A stretch of DNA of 64,000 bases from Streptomyces griseorubiginosus (GCF_001514195.1 NZ_KQ948741.1:124001-188000), one strand, 5' to 3'; shown: positions 41,217 through 50,593, counted from the first letter of the stretch. Translations and numbers: made by a program. Notes: generated by a model not told the origin, from the letters alone.

Positions 41217-41878
41217 CGATCCGGGTGCTGGTCGCGGACGACCAGATGATGGTCCGCGAGGGCTTCTCGGTGCTGCTGAACGCGATGCCGGACATCGAGG
41301 TCGTCGGCGAGGCGGTCAACGGCCGGGAGGCGGTGGACCGGGTCCGGGACCTCGCCCCCGACGTGGTCCTGATGGACATCCGGATGCCGGAGCTGAACGG
41401 CATCGAGGCGACCCGGGAGATCGTCGCGGCGAACGGCACGTCGAAGGTGCTGGTGCTGACCACCTTCGACCTCGACGAGTACGTCTACCAGGCGCTGCGC
41501 GCGGGCGCCTCGGGCTTCCTCCTCAAGGACGCCTCGGCCCGGCAGCTCGCGGAGGGGGTGCGGGTGGTGGCCTCCGGCGAGGCCCTGCTCGCCCCCTCGG
41601 TCACCCGGCGTCTGATCACGGAGTTCTCCAAGCTGTCCGAGTCCCCGCGCGTCCTGGCCTCCGCCCAGGCGGCCTACGGCGACCTGACCGAACGGGAGAC
41701 GGAGGTGCTGGTCCTCATCGCGCAGGGCCTGTCGAACCTGGAGATCGCCGGGCGCCTGGTGGTGGCCGAGTCGACGATCAAGACGCATGTGAGCCGGATC
41801 CTGGTGAAGCTGGGCCTCAGGGACCGTACGCAGGCGGCGGTGTTCGCGTACGAGGCCCGACTGGTGACACCGGGGTAG
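41213..41878 (+). CDS. NarL-family response regulator 2
   Basis: 221 aa from the ATG at 41213. Receiver with VADDQMM, VVLMDIRMPELNG, LTTFDLDEYVYQALRAGASGF and LLKDAS, then LuxR DNA-binding domain LTERETEVLVLIAQGLSNLE...IKTHVSRILVKLGLRDR. The receiver and output domains match regulator 1 almost block for block, so cross-talk between the two tandem systems is possible. Confidence 0.94.
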   Translation: MTIRVLVADDQMMVREGFSVLLNAMPDIEVVGEAVNGREAVDRVRDLAPDVVLMDIRMPELNGIEATREIVAANGTSKVLVLTTFDLDEYVYQALRAGASGFLLKDASARQLAEGVRVVASGEALLAPSVTRRLITEFSKLSESPRVLASAQAAYGDLTERETEVLVLIAQGLSNLEIAGRLVVAESTIKTHVSRILVKLGLRDRTQAAVFAYEARLVTPG

Positions 41879-41928
41879 GGGAGCGTCCCCCCTGGTCAGC
41901 GGCGGGGTTCCCGGGCTAGCGTCCCCGC

Positions 41929-43134
41929 ATGGCAGCCTTCGATCCCTGGGACCCGGCGTTCCTCGCCGACCCGTACCCCGCCTACGCCGAGCTGCGTGCC
42001 AAGGGGCGTGTGCAGTACTTCGAGCCGACGAACCAGTGGCTCGTCCCGCACCACGCGGACGTCTCCGCACTGCTGCGGGACCGCAGGCTTGGGCGGACCT
42101 ACCAGCACCGGTTCACGCACGAGGAGTTCGGGCGCACGGCCCCGCAGGCGGAGCACGAGCCGTTCCACACCCTCAACGACCACGGGATGCTGGATCTGGA
42201 GCCGCCGGACCACACGCGGATCCGGCGACTGGTGTCGAAGGCGTTCACCCCGCGTACGGTCGAGCGGCTGGTGCCGTACGTGACCGGGCTGGCCGGGGAG
42301 CTGGTGGACCGGCTCGTCGAGGCGGGGGGCGGGGATCTGCTCCGGGATGTCGCCGAGCCGCTCCCGGTCGCCGTGATCGCCGAGATGCTGGGGATCCCCG
42401 AGTCGGACCGGGCGCCGCTGCGGCCCTGGTCGGCGGACATCTGCGGGATGTACGAGCTGAACCCGTCCGAGGACACCGCGGCCCGTGCGGTGCGGGCCTC
42501 CGTGGAGTTCACGGAGTACCTGCGGGAGCTGATCGCCGAGCGGCGGGGCAAGCCGGGGGACGATCTGATCTCGGGGCTGATCGCCGCGTACGACGAGGGC
42601 GACCGGCTCACCGAGCAGGAGATGATCTCCACCTGTGTGCTGCTGCTCAACGCGGGCCACGAGGCCACCGTGAACGCCACGGTCAACGGCTGGTACGCCC
42701 TGTTCCGCAACCCCGAGCAGCTGGCCGCCCTGCGCGCGGACCACTCGCTCGTGCCGAGGGCCGTCGAGGAGCTGATGCGCTACGACACCCCGCTCCAGCT
42801 GTTCGAGCGGTGGGTCCTGGACGAGATCGAGATCGACGGGACGACCGTCCCGAGGGGCGCCGAGATCGCCCTGCTCTTCGGCTCCGCCAACCACGACCCG
42901 GCCGTCTTCGCCCACCCCGAACGCCTCGACCTCACCCGCGCCGACAACCCCCACATCTCCTTCAGCGCCGGCATCCACTACTGCATCGGCGCCCCCCTGG
43001 CCCGCATCGAACTGACCGCCTCCATGAGAGCCCTGCTGGAGAAGACCCCGACCCTGACCCTGTCGAAGCCACCGCAACGCAAGCCGAACTTCGTGATCCG
43101 GGGCCTGGAGGGACTGAGCGTCGAGGTGGGGTGA
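41929..43134 (+). CDS. cytochrome P450
   Basis: 401 aa from the ATG at 41929. Soluble bacterial P450: helix I LLLNAGHEATVNATVN (AGxxxT), ExxR in VEELMRYDTPLQLFERW, and the heme-cysteine loop FSAGIHYCIGAPLARIE. LEPPDHTRIRRLVSKAFTPR near 90 is the usual CYP107/105-like segment. No ferredoxin is adjacent. Substrate cannot be read from sequence; it stands alone after the second two-component system. Confidence 0.94.
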   Translation: MAAFDPWDPAFLADPYPAYAELRAKGRVQYFEPTNQWLVPHHADVSALLRDRRLGRTYQHRFTHEEFGRTAPQAEHEPFHTLNDHGMLDLEPPDHTRIRRLVSKAFTPRTVERLVPYVTGLAGELVDRLVEAGGGDLLRDVAEPLPVAVIAEMLGIPESDRAPLRPWSADICGMYELNPSEDTAARAVRASVEFTEYLRELIAERRGKPGDDLISGLIAAYDEGDRLTEQEMISTCVLLLNAGHEATVNATVNGWYALFRNPEQLAALRADHSLVPRAVEELMRYDTPLQLFERWVLDEIEIDGTTVPRGAEIALLFGSANHDPAVFAHPERLDLTRADNPHISFSAGIHYCIGAPLARIELTASMRALLEKTPTLTLSKPPQRKPNFVIRGLEGLSVEVG

Positions 43135-43141
43135 TCAGTAG

Positions 43142-43330
43142 CCTCGTGTCGCGTGGCTGAACAAGCGCTGCATGAAGGCGCGGCCCGACCTGGACTTGTA
43201 CCAGGGGCAGGGGCTGAGGTCGCCAGGAGAAGCCCGTCGCGTACGGGGCGGCGGGCATTCCCCTTTACCTGTTGACGACCCCCTCGGCATCGAACTCGAC
43301 ACCGAGAAGCTCAAGCAGTACGTCGACTAG
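43142..43330 (+). pseudogene. possible C-terminal remnant of an enolase-superfamily enzyme
   Basis: An open frame of 62 codons with no proper start reads through ...GGGHSPLPVDDPLGIELD to TEKLKQYVD and stop. The end resembles the C-terminal signature of mandelate racemase/muconate lactonising enzymes (P-x-x-PGLGVELD). If right, most of the gene is lost. The whole 43135-43600 gap otherwise holds only the tiny ORF on the other strand. Confidence 0.3.
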
Positions 43331-43431
43331 CTCCGGAAGACCCGGACGATCAGGGTGAGGATCAGGACCGGCAGGAAGGCTCCCGCCAGGATCACCAGGG
43401 GGAGTTCCGTCAGCAGGACCGTGAGGTTCAT
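43327..43431 (-). CDS. 34-residue single-helix membrane peptide
   Basis: ATG at 43431; the product is almost entirely one hydrophobic helix (LPLVILAGAFLPVLILTLIV) with a short basic end (RVFRS). A GAGG lies just upstream but close to the ATG. Could be a genuine small protein; no homologue recognised. Confidence 0.4.
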   Translation of the reverse strand: MNLTVLLTELPLVILAGAFLPVLILTLIVRVFRS

Positions 43432-43600
43432 GCCCTCGTTCTCGAAGGCTCTGCCCAGGTGGCGTTCGGTGCGGGGGGGTCGACAGCCACAGCAGGGGTG
43501 CCGCCGTCGCCCCCGCCGCCGACAGCGCACAGCCCCCGCAGGTCACTCCGTCGAGACGTCGTTTCATGGGTGGAGGGACGTGCGTTGCCGCGTCCGCGGT

Positions 43601-45169
43601 TCAGGTCGTCAGGTCCCGGCGTCGCAGGCCCGCGAGGCCGCCCGCCACCAGGGCCGCCGCCAGCGCGAGCAGGACCAGCACCGGTGTCCAGTCCATCGCG
43701 CCGCCCGGCAGCTTCGGCAGGTGTCCGAAGGGGGAGACGTCGAGGACAGCGCGCGGGGCGTCCAGCGCGGGGCCGACCCAGCCGATCAGGAGGACCGCTC
43801 CGGCGACCGCCCAGGCCAGGGGAGCGACCCGAGGGACCACCCCGTAGAGCAGGACCGTCACACCGCCGACCACCCACACCCCCGCCACCTGCACCAGGCA
43901 CGCCCCCAGCACCGGGCCCACCTCCTTGCCGTAGCCGACGGCGAAGCCCAGGCCCGCGAGCAGCATGATCAGTGCCGAGCCGCCGAAGGCGATCACCAGA
44001 TGGCCGGCGGCCCAGCGCAGTCGGCCCACCGCGTTCGCCAGCACCGGTTCCGCCCGCCCGGAGGTCTCCTCGCCGTGCAGCCGCAGGACCGCGGCGACGA
44101 CGTACAGCGCGGCGACCAGTCCCAGCATCCCGGTCATCGAGGCGAGGAACGCGTCCGTGATCCCGGACTGGCCGCCCATCCGCTCGAAGATCTCGCGGGC
44201 CCGCTCGTTGTCGCCGACCAGGTCGGCCACGCCGTCCGTGAGACCGCCGTAGACCACCCCGGCGAGGAAGAAGCCGACCGACCAGCCGAGCACAGCGCCC
44301 CGCTGGAGCCGCCAGGCCAGCGCACCGGCCGTGCGCAGGCGCCCGGAGGCCGGCCCCGGTCGGGTGGGCAGGAAGCTCATGCCGACGTCCCTGCGGCCCG
44401 CCAGTCCGTAGGCCAGCGCGCCCTGGACCGCCACCGCGGCCACGAACAGGGCCAGGACCCACCAGCGTTCGTGCGCGAAGGGGCGCACCTGCGACAGCCA
44501 GCCGAGCGGGGACAGCCAGGTCAGCACGGACGAGCCGTCGGTCGTCGCCGCGTCCCCCGCCGCCCGCAGCACGAAGGCCGCGCCCAGGACCGCCGCCGTC
44601 AGCCCGCGCGCGAGCCGCGCGCTCTCCGTCAGCTGGGCCACGACCGCGGCCGCCGTCGCGAAGAGCATCCCCACCGCCGCGAGCCCCAGGCCCAGCGCCA
44701 GGGCCCCGGCGGCGCCCCGGCCCGCCAGGCCCGCCGTCACCAGCAGCGCCAGGACGGCGTTCGCGGTCGCCGCCGTCAGCAGGGCCGCCGTCAGGGACGC
44801 CCGCCTGCCCACCACGCCGGACGAGATCAGCTCCTGCCGCCCGCTCTCCTCCTCGTCCCGGGTGTGCCGTACGACGATCAGCAGGCTCATGACGGCGGCG
44901 AGCGCGCCCGCGTAGACGCCGACGCGCCAGGCGGTGAGGGCGCCGAGGGAGTCGCCGAAGGCGGGCCCGATCAGGGCGCGGAAGGAGGAGTTGGCGGCGA
45001 CCTGGTCCAGCAGGTCGGCGCGCTCGGCCTCGGTGCCGTACAGACCCTCCAGGGTGGTCGGCATCGAGAGGACCATCAGGGCGTTCACCGCCACCCACAC
45101 CGGGATCGTCAGCCGGTCCCGGCGCAGGTGGAAGCGGAGCAGGAGGCCCGTGCCCGCCAGACTCGTCAT
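43601..45169 (-). CDS. ABC exporter permease (ABC-2 like, duplicated)
   Basis: 522 aa from the ATG at 45169 (ATGA overlap with the ATPase stop). Twelve hydrophobic helices in two similar halves, each beginning with a charged cytosolic start (LRRDRLTIPVWVAVN; LRTAGALAWRLQRGAVLGW) and containing HTRDEEESGRQELISSGVVGRR / RLHGEETSGRAEPVLANAVGRLRW, the paired motif of this exporter family (polyketide/tetronasin-type). With the ATPase it would export a drug or lipid. Confidence 0.92.
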   Translation of the reverse strand: MTSLAGTGLLLRFHLRRDRLTIPVWVAVNALMVLSMPTTLEGLYGTEAERADLLDQVAANSSFRALIGPAFGDSLGALTAWRVGVYAGALAAVMSLLIVVRHTRDEEESGRQELISSGVVGRRASLTAALLTAATANAVLALLVTAGLAGRGAAGALALGLGLAAVGMLFATAAAVVAQLTESARLARGLTAAVLGAAFVLRAAGDAATTDGSSVLTWLSPLGWLSQVRPFAHERWWVLALFVAAVAVQGALAYGLAGRRDVGMSFLPTRPGPASGRLRTAGALAWRLQRGAVLGWSVGFFLAGVVYGGLTDGVADLVGDNERAREIFERMGGQSGITDAFLASMTGMLGLVAALYVVAAVLRLHGEETSGRAEPVLANAVGRLRWAAGHLVIAFGGSALIMLLAGLGFAVGYGKEVGPVLGACLVQVAGVWVVGGVTVLLYGVVPRVAPLAWAVAGAVLLIGWVGPALDAPRAVLDVSPFGHLPKLPGGAMDWTPVLVLLALAAALVAGGLAGLRRRDLTT

Positions 45170-46053
45170 GACGTCTCCTGATAGTGCCGCAGGAACAGTT
45201 CCTCCAGCGTCGGCGGCGTCGACGTCAGCGACCGCACGCCCGAGTCGGCCAGCGACCGCAGCACGGCGTCCAGTCGCTCGGTGTCGACCTGGAGCCGGAC
45301 CCGGTGGCCCCGGACGTCGAGGTCGTGCACACCGGGCAGCTGCGCCAACCCGTTCGGGGCGCCCACGAGTTCGGCCGTGACGCTGGTGCGGGTGAGGTGG
45401 CGCAGGTCGGCGAGCGACCCCGACTCGACCGTACGGCCGCCGCGGATGATGGAGACCCGGTCGCAGAGTTCCTCGACCTCGCTCAGGATGTGCGAGGACA
45501 ACAGGACCGTACGGCCGCGCTCGCGCTCCTCCTCGACACAGCGCTGGAAGACCTCCTCCATCAGCGGGTCGAGGCCCGACGTCGGCTCGTCCAGGATCAG
45601 CAGGTCCACGTCCGAGGCGAACGCGGCGACCAGGGCGACCTTCTGGCGGTTGCCCTTGGAGTAGGTGCGGCCCTTCTTGGTGGGGTCCAGCTCGAAGCGG
45701 TCGATCAGCTCGGCGCGCCGCGCCTGTGAGAGGCCGCCGCGCAGCCGGCCGTAGAGGTCGATGACCTCGCCGCCGGAGAGGTTGCGCCACAGGGTCACGT
45801 CGCCGGGGACGTAGGCGATCCGGCGGTGCACCTCGACCGCGTCCTTCCACGGGTCCCGGCCGAGGACCTGCGCGGCGCCGGAGTCGGCCCGCAGCAGTCC
45901 GAGCAGGACGCGCAGGGTGGTGGACTTCCCGGCGCCGTTGGGCCCGAGGAAGCCGTGCACCTCGCCGGTCTCGACGTCCAGGTCGAGTCCGTCGAGGGCG
46001 TGGGTCCGCCCGAACGACTTGCGCAGTCCGGAGACGGTGATGGCCTTCGTCAT
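45166..46053 (-). CDS. ABC exporter ATPase
   Basis: 295 aa from the ATG at 46053. DrrA-type ATPase: Walker A GPNGAGKST near 40, Q-loop before NLSGGEVIDLYGRLRGG, degenerate signature YSKGNRQKVALVAAFA, Walker B LLILDEPTSGLD, switch His in SSHILSEVEEL; the C-terminal 80 residues are the DrrA-like extension. Translationally coupled to the permease and divergent from the MarR-type gene, with the dyad region between them. Confidence 0.95.
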   Translation of the reverse strand: MTKAITVSGLRKSFGRTHALDGLDLDVETGEVHGFLGPNGAGKSTTLRVLLGLLRADSGAAQVLGRDPWKDAVEVHRRIAYVPGDVTLWRNLSGGEVIDLYGRLRGGLSQARRAELIDRFELDPTKKGRTYSKGNRQKVALVAAFASDVDLLILDEPTSGLDPLMEEVFQRCVEEERERGRTVLLSSHILSEVEELCDRVSIIRGGRTVESGSLADLRHLTRTSVTAELVGAPNGLAQLPGVHDLDVRGHRVRLQVDTERLDAVLRSLADSGVRSLTSTPPTLEELFLRHYQETS

Positions 46054-46109
46054 GCTTCAGAACGTACGCTTCTTTCAGAAATTTGTGAAGTTAAGGAAGC
46101 GTATGAAGC
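46054..46109. promoter_or_regulatory. operator-like dyads between the ABC genes and the MarR-type gene
   Basis: GCTTCA (46054-46059) with TGAAGC (46104-46109), and TACGCTTC (46065-46072) with GAAGCGTA (46096-46103), around an AT-rich centre. Divergent promoters must overlap here, so one bound regulator could control both. Confidence 0.65.
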
Positions 46110-46127
46110 CCGGTTAGGGTGGTGACC

Positions 46128-46619
46128 ATGACGGATGCGGTGCAGCGGGACCCGGAGACGGTCTCCAAGTTCGTGGAGGGCTTCGCGGCCCAGCTCGTCG
46201 AGGCGGGGATGCAGCGCATGCCGGCCCGCGTCTTCGCCGCCCTCCTGTCCTGCGACAACGGCTCGATGACCTCGGTCGAACTGGGCGAGCAGCTGCGGAT
46301 CAGCCCCGCCGCCGTCTCCGGCGCGGTGCGCTATCTCGCCCAGACGCACATGGTCTCGCGGGAGCGCGAGCCCGGTTCGCGCCGGGAGCGGTACCGGGTG
46401 CACGGCGACCAGTGGTACGAGGCCCTCACCAACCGCGAGGCCGTCATCAAGCGCTGGGAGGTCGCCCTGCGCGAGGGTGTCGCCAGCCTCGGCGCCGACA
46501 CCCCCGCGGGACGCCGCATGGCCGAGACGCTCGCCTTCTTCGAGTTCGTCGAAGTCGAGGTCGCGGCCATGATGGAACGCTGGCGGGTGCACCGCGAGAA
46601 GCTGTTCGGAACCCCCTAG
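46128..46619 (+). CDS. MarR/GbsR-type transcriptional regulator
   Basis: 163 aa from the ATG at 46128; GTG codons at 46119 and 46122 are alternatives. Winged helix from about 35 to 95: SMTSVELGEQLRISPAAVSGAVRYLAQTHMVSREREPGSRRERYRV. The remaining helices make the dimer arms. Divergent from the ABC exporter and so probably its repressor, de-repressed by the exported compound. Confidence 0.9.
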   Translation: MTDAVQRDPETVSKFVEGFAAQLVEAGMQRMPARVFAALLSCDNGSMTSVELGEQLRISPAAVSGAVRYLAQTHMVSREREPGSRRERYRVHGDQWYEALTNREAVIKRWEVALREGVASLGADTPAGRRMAETLAFFEFVEVEVAAMMERWRVHREKLFGTP

Positions 46620-46641
46620 AGCCTGACCGGCGAGCAGCTGC

Positions 46642-48150
46642 TCACCGCTCCTTCGTCTCCTCCAACACCGTCCGCCCCAGCAGCAGATAGCGCTCCGGTG
46701 ACCGCCGCTTCAAGTACTGCGCGTATCCGATGCCCAGCGCCGCGACCGCCGCCACCAGCCACGGCGTCGCCTTCAGGACCAGGGAACCCGACTCCGGGCC
46801 GGCCGCCGCGCCCATGTTGGAGATCAGCAGGGCGACCACCGCGAGCATCGCAAGGCCGCCGATCAGCGGGGCCGCGAGCGTCTTGAACCAGTGGCGGCTC
46901 TCGGGGTGGTGCGAGCGGAAGTACACCAGCACCGCGAACGAGCACACCGCCTGCACGACCAGGATCGCCATGGTGCCGAGGATGGCCAGCAGGACGTAGG
47001 TGCCCGTGTACGGGTCCTTCCCGGCGGCCCAGAAAGCCAGCAGGAGTACGGCCGTCACCCCCGTCTGCACCAGGCCCGCGACGTGCGGCGAGCCGTGCCG
47101 GGGGTGGGTGCGGCCGACCGTGTGCTTCAGCGAGGGCAGCACGCCCTCGCGGCCCAGCGCGTACATGTAGCGGGCGGCGCAGTTGTGGAAGGCCATGCCG
47201 CAGGCGAGCGAGCCGGTGATCATCAGCCACTGCATGACGTCGACCGCCCAGTGTCCGACGTAGCGCTCGGTGGGTCCGAAGAACAGCTCCAGGGGGTTGG
47301 CGGTGGCGACCTTGACGGCGTTGCCCTCGCCGGTGCCGGAGATCGCCATCCAGGAGACGAAGACGTAGAAGACGCCGACACCGAGGACGGAGATCATCGT
47401 CGCCTTGGGGATGATCTTCTTCGGGTTGCGGGACTCCTCGCCGTACATCGCCGTCGACTCGAAGCCGACCCACGACCAGAAGGCGAAGAAGAGTCCGAGG
47501 CCGGCGGAGGTGCCCTGGAAGGCGTGCACCGGGTTCACCGGGGCGAGGCTGAAGCCGTCCGGGCCGCCGCCGTGCAGGGCGACCGAGATCGCCATCGCGG
47601 CGAGGATCGTCACCTCGGTGCCGAGGAGCACGACCAGCAGTTTCTCGGCGACCGAGACGCCGAACCAGGTGCCGGTCGCGTTGACCGCGAGCATCAGTGC
47701 CGCGAACGCCCACCAGGGGATGTGCACCCCGGTCTGGTCCTTGAGCGTCCCGGTGGCGAAGGTCGAGAAGATGCCGATCAGCGCCGGCTCGAAGACGACG
47801 TACGCGAAGGTGGCCAGCAGGCCCGACGCGAGGCCCGCGGTGCGGCCGAGGCCGTAGGAGATGAAGCCGTAGAAGGCACCCGTGGAGGTGATGTGCTTCG
47901 CCATCGAGGTGAAGCCCACGGAAAAGATTGCCAGCACGACCATTGCGACGAGATAGCTCGCCGGGGCGCCGATGCCGTTGCCCGCCGACACCATGAAGGG
48001 CACGTTGCCCGTCATCGCGGTGATCGGCGCGGCGGTCGCCACGGCCATGAACACCACGCCCAGCAGGCCGATGGCGTTGGGCTTGAGCCGGTGAACCGTG
48101 CCGCCCTCGTCCGTCCTCGCCGCTGGGGCGACTCCCTCGTCCACTGCCAT
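46642..48150 (-). CDS. APC-family amino acid/amine permease, probable ethanolamine transporter
   Basis: 502 aa from the ATG at 48150. Twelve-helix APC pattern: helix 1 GLLGVVFMAVATAAPITAM, helix 3 ending GRTAGLASGLLATFAYV, the helix 6 block FFAFWSWVGFESTAMYGEESRNPKKIIPKA, and RYMYALGREGVLP. It starts 150 bp from eutB on the opposite strand, so ethanolamine is the likely substrate; by sequence it is a general amine/amino acid permease. Confidence 0.87.
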   Translation of the reverse strand: MAVDEGVAPAARTDEGGTVHRLKPNAIGLLGVVFMAVATAAPITAMTGNVPFMVSAGNGIGAPASYLVAMVVLAIFSVGFTSMAKHITSTGAFYGFISYGLGRTAGLASGLLATFAYVVFEPALIGIFSTFATGTLKDQTGVHIPWWAFAALMLAVNATGTWFGVSVAEKLLVVLLGTEVTILAAMAISVALHGGGPDGFSLAPVNPVHAFQGTSAGLGLFFAFWSWVGFESTAMYGEESRNPKKIIPKATMISVLGVGVFYVFVSWMAISGTGEGNAVKVATANPLELFFGPTERYVGHWAVDVMQWLMITGSLACGMAFHNCAARYMYALGREGVLPSLKHTVGRTHPRHGSPHVAGLVQTGVTAVLLLAFWAAGKDPYTGTYVLLAILGTMAILVVQAVCSFAVLVYFRSHHPESRHWFKTLAAPLIGGLAMLAVVALLISNMGAAAGPESGSLVLKATPWLVAAVAALGIGYAQYLKRRSPERYLLLGRTVLEETKER

Positions 48151-48299
48151 CGGGCTGGCCCCTCTCCTTGCGTGTGCACTGTCTGCTGGACCGGAACTCT
48201 GGAGACCGAATGAGTCGAGCAAGGGTCTCGGTGCGTTAAATGTTTGTCAACCAGACCTTTAGAAATCTGGCGGCAACATGCGGCTCGTAGCGTCGCCGC

Positions 48300-49691
48300 A
48301 TGAGCTATTCGTCCGTCCTGGGCGGCGAGCGGTACCGCTTCGAGACCCTCGCCCGTCTCCTCGCCGCCGCGAGCCCCGAACGCTCCGGAGACCGGCTGGC
48401 CGGGCTCGCGGCCGCCTCCGAACGCGAGCGGGTGGCCGCGCGCCGGGCCCTCGCGGAGGTGCCGCTGGCCCGGTTCCTGACCGAGCCGGTGATCCCGTAC
48501 GAGAGCGACGACGTGACCCGGCTGATCCTCGACACCCACGACACGGCCGCGTTCGCACCCGTGGCCGGGCTCAGCGTCGGCGAGTTCCGGGAGTGGCTGC
48601 TGTCCGAGCGGGCGGACGCGGCGGCGCTGGCCGCGCTGGCACCGGGCATCACGCCCGAGATGGCCGCCGCGGTCTCCAAGCTCATGGGCAACGCGGACCT
48701 GGTGGCCGTGGCCCGCAAGGTCCGCGTGGTCACCGCGTTCCGCTCGACGATCGGGCTGCCGGGACGGCTGGCGACCCGGCTCCAGCCCAATCACCCCACC
48801 GACGACCCGGCGGGCGTGGCCGCGGCCCTCCTCGACGGACTGCTCCTCGGCTCCGGCGACGCGGTCATCGGCATCAACCCGGCGACCGACAGCCCGAAGG
48901 CCGTACGCGACCTGCTGGAACTGCTGGACGGGGTGATCCGGCGGTACGCCATCCCCACCCAGTCCTGCGTGCTGAGCCATGTGACGACGAGCGTGGACCT
49001 CATGGCCCGGGGCGCCCCGGTGGACCTGGTCTTCCAGTCCATCGCCGGGACCCAGGCGGCCAACGCGTCCTTCGGCGTGACCCTGGGGCTGCTCGACGAG
49101 GCGTACGAGGCGGCGCTCGCGCTGGAGCGGGGGACCGTCGGGCAGAACGTCATGTACTTCGAGACCGGGCAGGGCAGCGCCCTGTCGGCCGACGCCCACC
49201 ACGGGGTGGACCAGCAGACGGTGGAGGCCAGGGCGTACGCGGTGGCGCGCAGGTACCGGCCCCTGCTCGTGAACACCGTCGTCGGCTTCATCGGCCCGGA
49301 GTACCTCTACGACGGCCGGCAGATCCTGCGCGCCGCCCTGGAGGACCACTTCTGCGGGAAGCTGCTCGGGCTGCCGATGGGCCTGGACATTTGCTACACC
49401 AACCACGCGGACGCCGACGACGACGACATCGCCACCATGCTGACCGTGCTCGCGGTGGCCGGGGCGTCCTTCGTGATCTGCACGCCGGGCGGCGACGACA
49501 TCATGCTCAACTACCAGTCCGCCTCGTACCACGACGCGTTGTACCTGCGCGAGGTCCTCGGGCTGCGCCCGGCACCGGAGTTCGAGGCCTGGCTCGACTC
49601 GATCGGCCTGCTGGACGAACGCGGCGGGATCCGCGAGGTCTCCGGGGACGGCCATCCGCTGACCGCGATCGGGAAGGAGCTGGCGGCATGA
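48300..49691 (+). CDS. eutB: ethanolamine ammonia-lyase, large subunit
   Basis: 463 aa from the ATG at 48300. Adenosylcobalamin enzyme that turns ethanolamine into acetaldehyde and ammonia. The TIM-barrel landmarks are all there: NPATDSPKAVRDLLELLDG, TQSCVLSHVTTSVDLM, FQSIAGTQAANASFGV, FETGQGSALSADAHHGVDQQT, GFIGPEYLYDGRQI, LPMGLDICYTNHADADDDD and TPGGDDIMLNYQSAS. Length is normal. Coupled to eutC by ATGA. No microcompartment genes in the window, so the pathway is non-compartmental. Confidence 0.97.
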   Translation: MSYSSVLGGERYRFETLARLLAAASPERSGDRLAGLAAASERERVAARRALAEVPLARFLTEPVIPYESDDVTRLILDTHDTAAFAPVAGLSVGEFREWLLSERADAAALAALAPGITPEMAAAVSKLMGNADLVAVARKVRVVTAFRSTIGLPGRLATRLQPNHPTDDPAGVAAALLDGLLLGSGDAVIGINPATDSPKAVRDLLELLDGVIRRYAIPTQSCVLSHVTTSVDLMARGAPVDLVFQSIAGTQAANASFGVTLGLLDEAYEAALALERGTVGQNVMYFETGQGSALSADAHHGVDQQTVEARAYAVARRYRPLLVNTVVGFIGPEYLYDGRQILRAALEDHFCGKLLGLPMGLDICYTNHADADDDDIATMLTVLAVAGASFVICTPGGDDIMLNYQSASYHDALYLREVLGLRPAPEFEAWLDSIGLLDERGGIREVSGDGHPLTAIGKELAA

Positions 49692-50593
49692 GCGATGTCG
49701 CGGTGCAGGAGGGCGAGTTCGTGGGGGAGGCCGCCGTGGGGGAGGTCGCCGTGCGGGCAGGTGAGTCTTTGGCTGAGGCCGCCGTGCGGACAGGTGACCA
49801 GGTGGATGAAGTCGGCCTGCAGACGGGCGAGTTCGGGGGCGAGACGGCCGTACCCGCGTCCGATCTGTGGTCCGCGCTGCGGCGGCGCACCCAGGCCCGG
49901 ATCGGCCTCGGCCGGGCCGGCTCCGCGCTGCCCACCCGGCACCGCCTCGAACTCCAGGCGGCGCACGCGGCGGCCCGGGACGCGGTGCACTCGCCGTTCG
50001 CCCCGGACGTGATCGCGGCGGCGCTGCCCGGGACGCCGACGGTACGGGTCCGCAGTACGGCCTCCGACCGGCTCACCTACCTCCAGCGCCCTGACCTGGG
50101 CCGCCGTCTCGACCCCGTGGACCGGGCCCATCTGCCCACGGGGGAGTGGGACGTGGTCTTCGTGGTCGCGGACGGGCTCTCCAGCCGGGCCGTGCACGAA
50201 CACGCGGCGGTGGTCGTCCGGGAGACGACGGCCCGCCTCGGGGGCTGGAACGTGGCTCCGGTCGTCCTCGCCGAACAGGCCCGCGTGGCCCTCGGCGACG
50301 ACGTGGCCCACGCCATGGGAGCCGCGATGGCGGTGGTCCTCATCGGCGAACGCCCCGGCATGTCGGCGGCGGACTCCCTGGGCGCGTACCTGACCCACCG
50401 CCCGGTCCCCGGTACGACGACCGACGCCGACCGCAACTGCCTCTCCAACATCCGGCCGCCACGGGGCCTGTCGTACGAGAGGGCGGCGGCGAAGCTGGCG
50501 ACGCTGATGGCCAGGGCGCGGGAACTGGGGCTCACGGGGGTGGGCTTGAAGGACGACTCCGGTCACGAGGAGGAGCTTGAGCGCCTGCTCTGA
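49688..50593 (+). CDS. eutC: ethanolamine ammonia-lyase, small subunit with repetitive N-terminal extension
   Basis: 301 aa from the ATG at 49688 (ATGA overlap with eutB). The EutC core starts near residue 57 (DLWSALRRRTQARIGLGRAG) and shows FVVADGLSSRAVHEHA, LIGERPGMSAADSLGAYLT and CLSNIRPPRGLSYERAA, the cobalamin-contact region. In front is an unusual stretch (about 5-55) of imperfect repeats, each GE-x3-EAAV-x-TG-like, with strongly alternating G, E and V. Enzymes of this type normally have a short start. The extension may be strain-variable. Confidence 0.95.
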   Translation: MSDVAVQEGEFVGEAAVGEVAVRAGESLAEAAVRTGDQVDEVGLQTGEFGGETAVPASDLWSALRRRTQARIGLGRAGSALPTRHRLELQAAHAAARDAVHSPFAPDVIAAALPGTPTVRVRSTASDRLTYLQRPDLGRRLDPVDRAHLPTGEWDVVFVVADGLSSRAVHEHAAVVVRETTARLGGWNVAPVVLAEQARVALGDDVAHAMGAAMAVVLIGERPGMSAADSLGAYLTHRPVPGTTTDADRNCLSNIRPPRGLSYERAAAKLATLMARARELGLTGVGLKDDSGHEEELERLL

